From Pigoraptor chileana (Eukaryota; Opisthokonta; Filasterea), in NCBI GenBank assembly GCA_943704495.1, contig CALSCR010002818.1, forward strand, positions 1 through 25,109: DNA of 25,109 nt, read 5' to 3'. Of the stretch, positions 8,744-18,674 are shown in pieces. The translations under genes were made by a program, and so were the position numbers. The notes below the pieces were generated by a model. It was given only the letters and a program-made list of their open reading frames with translations. It did no database searches and was not told the DNA's origin. Positions within the stretch are counted from its first letter, which is position 1. Every line of letters begins with the position of its first letter.

Positions 8744-11423
8744 ATGGCGCAGGGTGGATTGCAAGCGGCAGTGAAGCTCTACGAGGGCTTGAAGCAGGAG
8801 TGGGGCAAAAAGCCTGCCGACCTCGACAAGTGCGGTCAGATTCTCGCCCAGCTCAAGGCATGTGTTATTGTGTGTGTGTGTGCGTGTGTGTTCGTGTCTG
8901 TGGTTGTGTGTGTGTGTATGGTTGTGTGTATGTGTATATGTGTATGTATGTGTATGTGTGCGTGTGTATGTGTGTATGTGTGTGTTCGCGAGTGCGTGCA
9001 GGCACAAGTGTGCATTGTGAGCCCTTCATCGCGTCACCTCCCAATCAATTTGCTCACAGAACTTTGTAAACGGTGATGGAGGATATGAGCGTATCTTCCT
9101 CACAATCTCGGTGGCATTTGCGTGGACTGTGTCCATTGTGTTATTAATGCTGTTCATGTTGGGACTCATGTGGGACACATGCGTAGATTGCTCTGCTTGG
9201 TCTGTCGTTCCTCCCAAGCGATGCCTCAAAGCCAAGCAAGCAGGAGCTGCTTCTAGCACGTGAGTGTTGTTCGTGCATTGCTTGTTATTGTGCAAATGCA
9301 AGTGTGAAGCGGCCGTACTTTGACAGCTCCACTTTCGATTGTTTGAAACAACGGTGATTGTCAGAGACATGCATCCTCGATATCACTGCTTCATCAAACG
9401 GCGTGGGTTTCTTATCTTTCATCTGCCATCATTTCAATGTGCCCTGTTGTGCATTTGTGCGCGTGCGTGTGTGTGCGTGTGTTTTGTGTGTGTTTTGCGT
9501 GTGTTTTGTGTGTGTGTTTGTGTGTGTGCGTGATGGCGTGCGTGTGTTTTGTGTGCATTTGTGCGTGTTCGTGTGTTTTGTGTGTGTGCGTGATGGCGTG
9601 CGTGATGGCGTTTGCGTGCAGGGGAGGTGCTTGAGGTTGGCGCGCAGTGGAGCATCCGCCGCAAGGACATACCTTCCTTCGAGCGTTACATGGCACAGCT
9701 CAAGCCTTATTATCTCGACTACGGCCGCGAACTTCCTCAGAGTGCATATGCATACCAAATGCTGGGACTCAACCTGCTCCGCCTGCTCGCACAGAACCGC
9801 ATTGCTGAATTCCACTCTGAGATCGAACTTGTCGACCCGAAGGAATTGCTTTCCAACATATACCTCAAGGTGTGTGTGTGTGTGTGTGTGTGTGAAGGTT
9901 TAGTGCGTGCTTATGATGCTGTCTTGTGTTGGAAGTTGTGTTGTGCTTGCATGGCTCCTTATATTCTGACGCTGCTCTCTCTCTCTCTCTCTCTCTTGTG
10001 GAGTCCATGGGCACAGCGCCTATGACACTGACTTCAATCCTCCATCTCTCTCTATCTTGTGTGGAGTTGGAGTTGATGGGCTTATGCCTTGGCGTTTTGA
10101 GTACTGAAGGTCTCTCTCTCTCTCTCTCTCTGATTGTTGTGGAGTGGAATTCATCACACCTAAGACACTGACTTGTATCATTGTGGTCGTGTGCGTGTGG
10201 GCGTGCTTCATGTTGGCGTGGTGTGTGGTGTGCGTGTGAGCAGCATCCCATTGCACTCGAGCAATACTTGATGGAGGGCAGCTACAACAAGGTCTTCCTT
10301 GCGCGCGGCAATGTTCCCGCGGACTCTTATGCCTTTTTTATGGACATTCTTATGGGCACGATCAGGTGGGTGTGGGCTGTCGGTTGTGGGTTGTGCGCTG
10401 TGTGTTATGTGTATAAATGGAAGCGTGTGCGTGTGCGGTGAGTGTGACGGTTATGTGTGTTTGTGTGCGTATTTAATTCTTGTGTGATTGTGCGTGCGTG
10501 CCGTGGGTGATTGTGTGCGTGCATGGGTGAATGCAGAATGTTTGTTTGTTAATGGCGTGCGAACCGTTCAGCCGTGCTTTCACACTCCATTCAAACAGCT
10601 TGTGCGTCTTCACTCAATCTACACATCAATCGGTGCTAATCATATCTTCTGCATTCTTTGTGGGGTCATCCTTTGTTGTTGTTTTTGCATTTTATTGTGT
10701 GTGTATATGTGTGTGTGTGTGGCTTCAGGAGTGAGATTGCAGACTGCAGCGAGAAGGCGTATGCGCGCATCCCTGTTGACGAGGCAAAGACCATTCTTTA
10801 CTTTGACAAGGCGGAGGAACTGTCTGCGTTTGCCTCCGAGGTGCGTACTCTTGTGTGATGTTTGATGTGCTGTGTTTATCTGTATACATATATATATATA
10901 GTGTGTGTGTGTGTATGCTGTCTGAGTGCCAGTGAGTGCCGCAACCAGTGATGACACCTTTTTAAAACGACGCCATTGCCATTTGTGGTAATAGTGCTCT
11001 GTTGGTTTTGTGTGTCTGTTTTTGTGTCTGTTTTTGTGTCTGTTTTTGTGCTCCACTGCCATTGCACCGACTTTTGTCACTGTTGGTCCATCATGGCTTA
11101 TCATTCCGCTTGTGTCCGCACCACCACCACCACTACCACCACCACCACCACCACTACCACCACCACTACCACCACCACGCCCACTACCACCACCACCACC
11201 ACCACCACCACCACCACGCCCACTGCCACCACCACGCCCACTACGACCCATGCAATCGCCAACGCCACACACTGCAATGCACTGCAACGCACAGCGCGGA
11301 TGGCGTCTTGTCGACAGGGCGTATGTCTTTGAGTCGCCCGAGAAGCCCGCCCCCGCACTTCACTCGGGCGAACTCCTCCGCCGCTGCCTCAACTACGCCC
11401 GCGAGCTGGAGCAGATTGTGTGA
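8744..11423 (+). CDS. PSMD8: 26S proteasome regulatory subunit Rpn12 / PSMD8, 6 exons
   Basis: PCI-domain subunit of the 19S lid, needed for lid assembly onto the base. Exons: 8744-8857, 9187-9259, 9622-9869, 10244-10365, 10729-10840, 11295-11423; 265 aa, matching the usual 257-274 of the core protein. Near-identity to the family is visible throughout: [59 protein letters not shown]-like [32 protein letters not shown], and C-terminal [17 protein letters not shown]. Start is the first ATG and gives an N-terminus of family length. Intron 1 begins GCATGT directly after AAG, so it is best read as a GC-AG intron. Intron 3 holds two or three dispersed repeat copies and intron 5 a CCA microsatellite. 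The gene converges with the hexosaminidase gene. Confidence 0.96.
9975..10053 (-). repeat. Dispersed ~55-bp repeat, copy 5
   Basis: Nearly consensus: plus strand shows (CT)n, then GTGGAGTCCATGGGCACAGC, then GACACTGACTTCAATCCTCC. It lies in PSMD8 intron 3, antisense to the gene, flanked by CT tracts on both sides. A much diverged partial copy (GTGGAGTTGGAGTTGATGGG) follows at about 10060-10100. Confidence 0.85.
10111..10183 (-). repeat. Dispersed ~55-bp repeat, copy 6
   Basis: (CT)10, then a diverged right half (TGTGGAGTGGAATTCATCAC) and a well-kept left half (CTAAGACACTGACTTGTATC). Second copy in PSMD8 intron 3, same orientation as copy 5. Confidence 0.75.
11120..11248. repeat. Imperfect (CCA)n microsatellite
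   Basis: About 125 bases of CAC/CCA triplets with TAC and GCC variants, in PSMD8 intron 5. It gives open Thr/His/Pro frames that are compositional artefacts, not protein. Confidence 0.95.
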
Positions 11424-11785
11424 TCACGTTTGATTGCGCAGGCCCCCAATGCAAATATTGTTTGTGCGTCGCCGCCGCTGCATCGCTTGATTACTTGTGA
11501 ATACATACCATACATGACATCATAACAGTAACAACAGTAACAGCGGTAACAGCGGCCAGTGCATGCTGGTCACCCGCCTGTGCACGGGGGTCATTGGTGG
11601 CGTATTCCAGTTGGGTTTGTTTTGTTTTTTTGCTTTTTTGTACGTTTTTTTGTTTGTTTGTGTGTTTGTTTGTATGTTTGTTTGTATTTCTTTGTTTGTG
11701 TTGGGCCGCGGCTGTTTATACGTGCACATTCCCATAGTCAGACAAGAAACTCCACCAGCCGCCGTGTAGGCTGATTAGGCCCGCC
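11424..11785. other. Convergent intergenic region (PSMD8 / hexosaminidase)
   Basis: 362 bases between two facing stop codons. Holds small CAGTAACAA/CAGCGGTAA repeats (about 11525-11555) and a T/GT-rich tract (about 11610-11700, runs of TTTTTTG and TTTGTTTG). No gene is visible; it presumably contains both 3' UTRs. Confidence 0.6.
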
Positions 11786-13002
11786 TCACTGCGACCGGCA
11801 TCCCCCGGGACCCGACGGCGGGGCGCGTGCGGCGTTGTTGTCCAGTGGCGCCGCACCCACGCCCCGCCTCGTGAGAAGACAGCGAAAGTATGCGATGCGC
11901 TCAGCCGCAGCCGAGGCATCGCTGACGGTCCGCGGGCTCCACAGACGCTCTGCTCCGGCGGCGGCGCGTGGCCAGACGGTTGCTTGCAGGTCCGACGCAT
12001 CGACCGTCTCGCCCCACATGCACACCTCCGCGCCAAGCACGAGGGCCTGCTCTGCGGGGTCGTCGATGCCGAGGTGCGGGTCGTTCGTGTAGAGGGTAGA
12101 CCACGTGACATCGAGATGGTCCAGATACCAGTATGTGTCCGAGAGAATGCTGCGGTATCCGTTGGCAACGACCTTTGCCATGTTGCGCTGGTCAAGCCAG
12201 ATGTGGATGATGCTGCGCTTGTCGAGGTTTGTTGAAAAGTGGTTGAAGACCTCCTCCCACGCAATCGGCTGGCGTCCCTGGGCCAGCGCAATCTCATGCA
12301 CGCGCTTGACAAAGTACATGTCTGCGCAGTAGAATGGAGTTGTGTGTGTGTGCGTTTGGTTGCGTCATATTGAGAGTGAGTTGCAACGGTTCAGCCGAGG
12401 ACGCTACTGGCCGCGAAGCACAAAACAATCATATAATGGGCGTGAGTGCGAGTGTGTGTGTATGCGCGTACGCGTGTGCACATCCACCCACATGCACCGT
12501 CCGCCGTGAGGTTGTTGGATGCCATCCATGACGCAATCGCGGGTGTATTTGTCCAGCAGTCCGTGTTGACTTCATCACCGCCCAGGTGAATCAGTGCGTC
12601 CGGAAACAGACCCCCGCCAGCCTTGCGCCCAGTGACCTCACCAAGAAGGGATTCGATCTGCGGGATGGAAGGGGTGGAGTTGCACACTCAACAAGCGGGA
12701 GACGCACGCACGATGCACACGGTGGCACGCACACACGCAGAGCGACAGTTGAAGAGAAAATGGACGACATGAAGGGACGGCACGCTCGAGTGACACGCAC
12801 CAGATCGAAGGTGAAGTTGGTTGCCGGATTGAGGGGCTCGAGGCACGTGCTGGAGGGGCAGGCCTCCGGATAGCCGACGCACCAGCTGGCAGCGTGGCCG
12901 GGTCCATCAAACTCAGGCACAACGCGAATGCCGCGCTCTCTGTGCGTGCGTTGCCATGCGGGTGAGGCGGGTGAGATGGTTGGGTGGTTAGTGCGGTGAG
13001 GG

Positions 13003-13033
<31 letters not shown>

Positions 13034-14112
13034 TGTGGTATGATGTGGGATGTGAGGGATGTGGTTGTGTGTTTGCGCACAATGTTTGTTGTCATGTGCG
13101 CACTTGCAGTTTCTCACTCTGCCACCAAGCTTTGTAATGTGAGTATGTGCGAGTGTATGTGCGTATGAAAATGTGTGTCAAGCGCCATGGCGCATGCACA
13201 CCACGCCGTATTAGGGAGACAGAAGCACGTAACCCACTTTGCGTACTGCACGACATCGGCGAGGTCGTCCTGTGTGTAGCGCTCGTCGGCAGAGTACGCG
13301 CCTGCCCATAGCTTGGGATACGAAGCAACTTCCATGGGGAAGGACTATGTGTGCGTGTGTGCGTGTGTGTGCGTGTGGTGAGCGGATACACGCACAAGTG
13401 TGAATGTGCGTTAAATATCAAATGTAGAGCGAAAGGGCGCCACAGCACACAACAACGACATGCGACCACCCGAGTGCACTGTGCCCACGTGACTCACCTG
13501 CGAGTCCACAATGTGCCAGTGAAGCACATTGAGCTTCGTATACGACATGGCATCCAGCAGAATCTTCAGCTCAGGCACCGGTTGGAAGTGACGCGAGGTG
13601 TCCATCAGCAGCCCGCGGTGGGCAAAGCGCGGGACATCCTCGACACCCCACGGCGCCGAGTGCAGCAGATATGCCTTTGCATCGAAGTCAAACGTCACCA
13701 GCTGGCTGAACGTCTCGAGTCCACGCAGGGCGCCGTAGACAGTCGGTGCGCGCAGCAGTGCCCCGCTGCCATCCGTGAGCACAAGCAACGTGTATGACTC
13801 GTCCGTGCCCAGCGTCAGCGTCTCGTCATCGCTGCTGATTTGCACGTCCATGTGCGGCAGGACGGGCGCCGCCTGGGATGCCGCCACGTGCGAGCCGTGG
13901 GGGAAGATGAGACCAGCGTAGCGCTCGATGGCCTTTGCGAGGATGGCGCTCTTTGACTTGTGGTTGAAGACAAACGTTGACGGAATCAGCGACAGTGTTT
14001 CATTGCCCGAGGACACTCCCGCTGGCATGGGCCAGATGAAGGTCGCATCGGCCGCAGCGGCGCACGCAAGCAGCGCAATCACAAGCGCCGCAAGGTGATG
14101 GGCGCCAGCCAT
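11786..14112 (-). CDS. HEX: Beta-N-acetylhexosaminidase, GH20, secreted/lysosomal, 5 exons
   Basis: Removes terminal beta-linked GlcNAc/GalNAc from glycoconjugates or chitin oligomers. Exons on the minus strand: 14112-13498, 13344-13238, 12939-12801, 12657-12498, 12321-11786; about 518 aa, in the usual 500-560 range. Signal peptide MAGAHHLAALVIALLACAAA. The N-terminal GH20b domain (about 25-165) is followed by the GH20 barrel: HRGLLMDTSRHF, LNVLHWHIVDSQSFP (about 194-208), RGIRVVPEFDGPGHAASW, the catalytic pair in HLGGDEV (Asp315-Glu316), IAWEEVF, SDTYWYLD, LGAEVCMWGE and RRGVGAAPL. N-glycosylation sequons NFT and NLT are present. All catalytic residues are in place. Transcribed away from the CFA-like gene upstream with a 454-base gap. 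It could equally be called HEXA- or HEXB-like. Confidence 0.97.
12998..13042. repeat. GT tract near a 3' splice site
   Basis: GT on the plus strand, hence CA in the hexosaminidase pre-mRNA, in the 3' half of its intron 2 (12940-13237). No matching GT tract sits near that donor. Confidence 0.85.
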
Positions 14113-14566
14113 GGTCGTTATGTTTCGGTAATCGTATGACGCGTGCAACTGGCGTTGTTTCACAAGATGTGCGTTTGGTATGATAGCGTCGTGTGTTAGA
14201 AGTACACTCAGCAACTACGTCACCATTTCTGCGGGTTGCATGTGTGTGGTGTGGGTTGCATGTGTGTGGTGTGTGCGTGCGTGTGTGTGTGTCTGCGAAC
14301 TTTCCAAAATTCCTGCCCGCAGCACTATGATTGGTCCGTCCGTAAATGGTTAAGCTCGACAGGCAAGCGAGGACTCGGTACTTTATCAGCAGCGAACGAA
14401 CTGCCCAAACACTTACGTGTCAACTCTGAATAAAAAACACACAATACTGTGTATAATACACCTGATTTCAGTGGGACCAACTAATGCTTTGCCGACACCG
14501 CAGAGCACAAAAGGCAAATAAAGGTAAGCAAGCGATGACTGCCCAGTTCGACTCATTCGCACACTG
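14113..14566. other. Intergenic: hexosaminidase promoter side, CFA-like 3' side
   Basis: 454 bases between co-oriented minus-strand genes. Contains a tandem 18-base repeat (GGGTTGCATGTGTGTGGT at about 14234-14269) leading into a GT tract. No coding frame. Confidence 0.6.
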
Positions 14567-14894
14567 TCACTCGGTGAGCACGCCGTTTGGGCGGCGGTAG
14601 ATGGGGGTTGTGTCCCGCACCGTCTTCATCCAGACGCACTGGTAGCAATTGAATCTGCACAGAGCAAGACGCCACAGAGCATAGTCAGGCGCGCGCGCGC
14701 GTGTGTGTATATGTGTTGCAGAACAGTGTGGACATTGTAAAAACACAGTGCATCCACTGCAAACATAGCACAGCCCGAGCGCAGTCAGCCCACCGGTTGA
14801 TCGAGTAGGCATAGGCTGCATACTGGAGGTACAGGCGCCAGATCCTGTATCGAATGCTGCCTACCGATGCCTCTGCAGCATCCTGCAGCCGTGC

Positions 14895-14935
<41 letters not shown>

Positions 14936-14940
14936 TGTGT

Positions 14941-14971
<31 letters not shown>

Positions 14972-14994
14972 CGTGCGTGCGTGTGTGTGTGCGT

Positions 14995-15030
<36 letters not shown>

Positions 15031-16663
15031 TGACATGGGATGCAGGTGCCACTGTCTTGAATGCCAATGAACAACACACAGGTGGCAGGAGCTCCAGTAC
15101 ACCATGGACCAAGTGCGTGACAGCCGCAAAAAAGCAACCCTGAAGTTGTTTATGCTTGTTTGATTACTGGCCTCGTCCTGCGGATGACGAACAATAGAGA
15201 GGCGAGTGATGCTCACCTTTGAGCTGGCCAAGCCACGATTCCACTGACGAATGGTGCGTAGATAGTCCTCGCGCATGCCCTCGACGTCCCTCAGCTCAAA
15301 GCCAACGGCCTCGGCCTGCGCCAGCGCAACATGGAGCGGAAACTGCTGGCCATCGGGAAACACATAGCGATCGAAGAAGGGGTGGCAGCCCAGACGCACG
15401 CGCGCCGTCATGAACTCGACGAGAATGAGCCCCCCGGGAGGCAGCAGGTCCCACATGTGCGAGAAGAACTCGTGCAGCCTCCACTCGTCCATGTGCTCCG
15501 TGCACTGGAATGCGGCGATCTTGTCGAATGTGCGCACGCGCGGCACTTCCTTGTAGTGCCGGTACTCCACGCGGGCGAGGGACTCTAGGCGGTCGGCTGC
15601 GATGCGCTCGTTGGCCAGATCCACTTGCTTCTGCGAGATGGTGACGCCATGGACGGATGCCCTGCGCGTCTGCGCGGCGTAGCGCACAAAGCCGCCCCAC
15701 CCGCACCCGATGTCTGCTACCTTGTCGTTCTCGCGGATCTGCAGCTTGCGGCATGCGCTCTCATACTTGTTTGCCCAGGCATCATCAAAGTTTTCCGCAT
15801 CGTGGCGGAAGTGAGCCGTTGTGTAGCCCAGACTTCGATCGAGGAACATGGCGTAGAAATCGTTGCCGACGTCGTAGTGGTATGCAACCGCATCCTTGTC
15901 GCGCTGTATGCTGTGTTTCGTCGAACGCGACTTGTCCACCGCTCCCCCGAATGCGATGCCCTCTGAAGGGATGGATAGCGTCGGCAGGACGGAGAGAAGT
16001 GCGACAAGTGACACCTGGTGCAGTGGCGCATTATGAAGGGCGGGTGATGCATCACGCGTAGTCACGTGAGACGCGGTGGGTTTTGAGAAATCCTCGCAAG
16101 CATCCACACACCAGTGACAGGGACGGCTCATGCAAGTGACTTGTGTGCGCCTATGGACTCCACAAACACCAGTCCAGACGATGCACAGCATGCATTGGTT
16201 TGCAGCCCACCTTCTGCATCAGAGAGAGGCGCACGCGACGAAGACTGTCCAAGTACATGAAGCATGCCTCAAAGTCGCCATCGACGTCCAAGTAGGAGTT
16301 GATGAAGGCCTCGGCGAATCCCATGAGTGCGTCCTCCCGCAGCAGCCACAGGCGGAGCGTGCCTGGATGCCGCATGTGCATAACAAACGCGCGCGAGGGG
16401 TGCAGCGCGCCATCAACGCCGTCACGCGTGGATTGCTTGCCAAATGTGTGGGATGACCCGTCCCACAGCTTGACCGTTGCGCAAACATTGTCGACTCTCA
16501 CGCGGCTGAAAAGGAGGCGCGCCGCCGCAGACACAATGGTCGCATACTGTTGCCGATGAGATGCCTTTGTCGGAAGACGGCCGAAAAACAGCTCCAAAAA
16601 CAACGAAAACGCGAGCGAGACAAGGTCCAATGCCTCAAAAATTAAGCGGCTCGTTACCGCCAT
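14567..16663 (-). CDS. CFA: Cyclopropane-fatty-acyl-phospholipid synthase-like SAM methyltransferase, 4 exons
   Basis: Predicted to transfer a methylene from S-adenosylmethionine to cis double bonds of membrane phospholipid acyl chains, or a related lipid methylation. Minus-strand exons: 16663-16211, 16014-15217, 14882-14794, 14654-14567; about 475 aa. N-terminal hydrophobic helix (about 8-30, [16 protein letters not shown]), then the CFA N-domain with [20 protein letters not shown]. The methyltransferase part starts [16 protein letters not shown] (about 195-210), then LGYTTAHF, the SAM loop [10 protein letters not shown] (about 250-259), [19 protein letters not shown] (family ExxEH region) and [13 protein letters not shown]. 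The last two exons supply [14 protein letters not shown] and FNCYQCVW, also family-like. Eukaryotic members are patchy; a bacterial ancestry is likely, but the gene has introns and local-style splice sites. Confidence 0.94.
14897..15029. repeat. (GT)n tract, CA in the pre-mRNA, next to a 3' splice site
   Basis: About 130 bases of GT with few interruptions in CFA-like intron 2 (14883-15216). In the sense RNA it is CA and ends about 14 bases before the acceptor. Confidence 0.95.
16131..16165 (+). repeat. Dispersed ~55-bp repeat, copy 7 (shortened)
   Basis: Reads CAAGTGACTTGTGTGCGCCT then ATGGACTCCACAAAC, so part of the centre is missing. It sits in CFA-like intron 1 (16015-16210), antisense to the gene. 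Confidence 0.6.
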
Positions 16664-17645
16664 TGAAAATAATAAAACGAGCGGCGGCGGCCAACAGTTA
16701 AAAAGGCAATAATGATAAAAGAAGAAAAAAGATCTCTCTTAATCTGTTCAATCTATTTTCAAACGCCACTCTTCTGCCGGGTCATTCCATGCACTCGGTG
16801 AATGCACCCGCCCCCGACAGCACGTGCCCCGCCCACCTCCGACGGTGTGTGCGTGCGTGCGTGTGTGCGTGTGTGTATGTGTGTGCGTGTGCGTGCGTGT
16901 GACTGGATGGAGCCCCAACAGAGTGGGATTCTCAGCCAATGGCAGCGCGTCTTGTTACCCGCACATACGGGGTGGTTAGGGCGATGACAACGTGGCATCA
17001 GATGACAAGTGTGTCTGCGGCTGCAGTCTCTGTTCCTGATTCCACGGGCCACAACCGGCCAATAATCAATCCGTTTTCCAAGCCTAGAAGTGGAGTCCAT
17101 AGGCAAAGCGGAAAATTATTTTGCGATATGTTTGTATATCCCGGATATTAACGAATCGAACTGGCTTTATTTCTCGTGGATTTGATTTTGCGGCTTCGGC
17201 GCCGCCGTGAGTACCGGCTGCTCGGCGCTTTGTTGTGCTAATAATACCCCTGGTTGTTACGTACCTGTTGTAGAATATAGATTTGGACAAACTAGGAAAG
17301 TTTTGGGTCACGGCCGGGCGCAGCCCGCAACCATTAAATTAGCATGTGGCGCCGTTTTAAGGATGAAATGGAGGCTCAATTTCAATTTAAAAAGGAATGT
17401 CCCGTGCAGGTGCCCGAAAATCGTGGGACTTCAAATTAAAAGTCCGGGGAGAGATGCGCAGACTGGCGAAATCCTTGTGTGCAACAAAAATGTGTAGTAG
17501 AAACTCTAGTAGAAATTGGGAAATTGACCAATCAGAAGTCGTATCTGGGTCCGAAGTGGGCGTCTGTTTCGGCTGGCGTCGGAAAACTGACGGGCGGGAA
17601 ACTCCACATCCACTTCAAAAACACAAGAGATAGGCGCCAAACATA
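16664..17645. promoter_or_regulatory. Upstream region of the CFA-like gene
   Basis: AT-rich first 100 bases, then a GT-rich stretch (16843-16905). No upstream kinase exon (no HRD or DFG motif) could be found for the fragment that follows. The start of the kinase-like fragment at 17646 bounds it. Promoter function is inferred from position. Confidence 0.4.
17089..17108 (-). repeat. Dispersed repeat, copy 8 (right end only)
   Basis: Only AGTGGAGTCCATAGGC is kept, matching the right end of the repeat in reverse orientation. The only copy seen outside a gene. Short, so it could be chance. Confidence 0.35.
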
Positions 17646-18158
17646 ATGCATTATGTACAGCGCCTTGTGTTCGTGTCGTGTGGGCTTCTGGTGTCAAGTG
17701 TGAACGTTGTAGGCATGTGCATGTTGTATCCATCCCTGTCTGATTGCATACGTGATACGTGGCTGCAGAATCGGTTGTCAGTAGACCCCCTTACTGAGAG
17801 TCAGTGTCAATTTAATTGGACTCTGCAGGGTTATATTGCTCCCGAGACGCTTCACGACGGTCCGTGCTCTGCCGCCTCTGATCTGTACGGACTGGGCGTC
17901 GCCGCGCATGAGATGTACATGAAAGCGTGCCGGCTGGTGCGCGACGAGACGGACGAGTGGCGGGTGTTTTTGTCGGTCGTGTTTCAATTGAGGAGCGGGA
18001 ATCCAAAGGAACGCGTTGCAGGTGTGCTGCAGACTGTGCGTGGCGAACTGCACCGACTCTGTGGCGACTGCGATACGCCCTCCCTTCCCGAGTGGATGAG
18101 GGTTAACGCAGCCTCGCGGCGCAAAATGCACTGGCAACGGCGGGGTCGCTGTGTGTGA
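17646..18158 (+). pseudogene. Protein kinase C-lobe-like fragment (subdomains VIII-XI)
   Basis: The 170-aa frame contains GYIAPETLHDG, then AASDLYGLGVAAHEMY, which match kinase subdomains VIII (APE) and IX (DxxxxG), and NPKERVAGVLQTV, which resembles subdomain XI around the invariant Arg. No glycine loop, catalytic Lys, HRD or DFG motif is found in the frame or in about 1 kb upstream, so it cannot be an active kinase as seen. The match starts right after a good acceptor-like CTCTGCAG (17822-17829), so it may be one exon whose partners were lost or lie outside recognition. The 60 residues before that resemble nothing. It could be a decayed kinase or the terminal exon of an undetected gene. Confidence 0.4.
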
Positions 18159-18674
18159 GTGAAAGGCACTGGCACGGCAACGGCGGGGCTGAGCGGTTGT
18201 CCACCGGGATGTTTGTGGTACGCGACGTTGCTGTGAGCATACGAAAAATGCTTCGCGAGCTCCGATACGTGAGCGAGTCCAAAGTCCTACATAACACACA
18301 AACAACGACTTGAATGCTGCACCTTACAGGTTGGGCCGTTCGTTAGATGCAAATTCAAACAATTGTTGGCAGGGATGTGTCCGTCGCAACTTTTCAGACC
18401 AACCGCACTGTAATATGGACACAAGAAGTTCATTGAATGAAGCGACTATTATACTACCGTCGAGAGATGCAACACATGCTCTGATGGCCCTCGAATGTTT
18501 GTTGCGATTGAGGCGAATGAAGCGATTGATGTGAATGAGGCTAATGAAGCTTGATGGTAGCAAAAGCAAAATTTGATTTCGCTGGCATACAGCAAGCAAA
18601 CCTTTATCACAAAGTGAGACAGGTTACAACAAATACGAAGGTCGACGTAACAGCAGGCACAGATAGGGAGGCCA
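18159..18674. other. Intergenic, between kinase fragment and NOL11 3' end
   Basis: 516 bases without a recognisable gene. A small cluster of GAATGAAGCG / AATGAGGC / AATGAAGC units lies at about 18512-18552. Probably holds the NOL11 3' flank. Confidence 0.5.

Noticed and set aside
17778-18305. 176-codon minus-strand frame opposite the kinase fragment
   Set aside because: No recognisable motif; it looks like the antisense shadow of the kinase-like frame.
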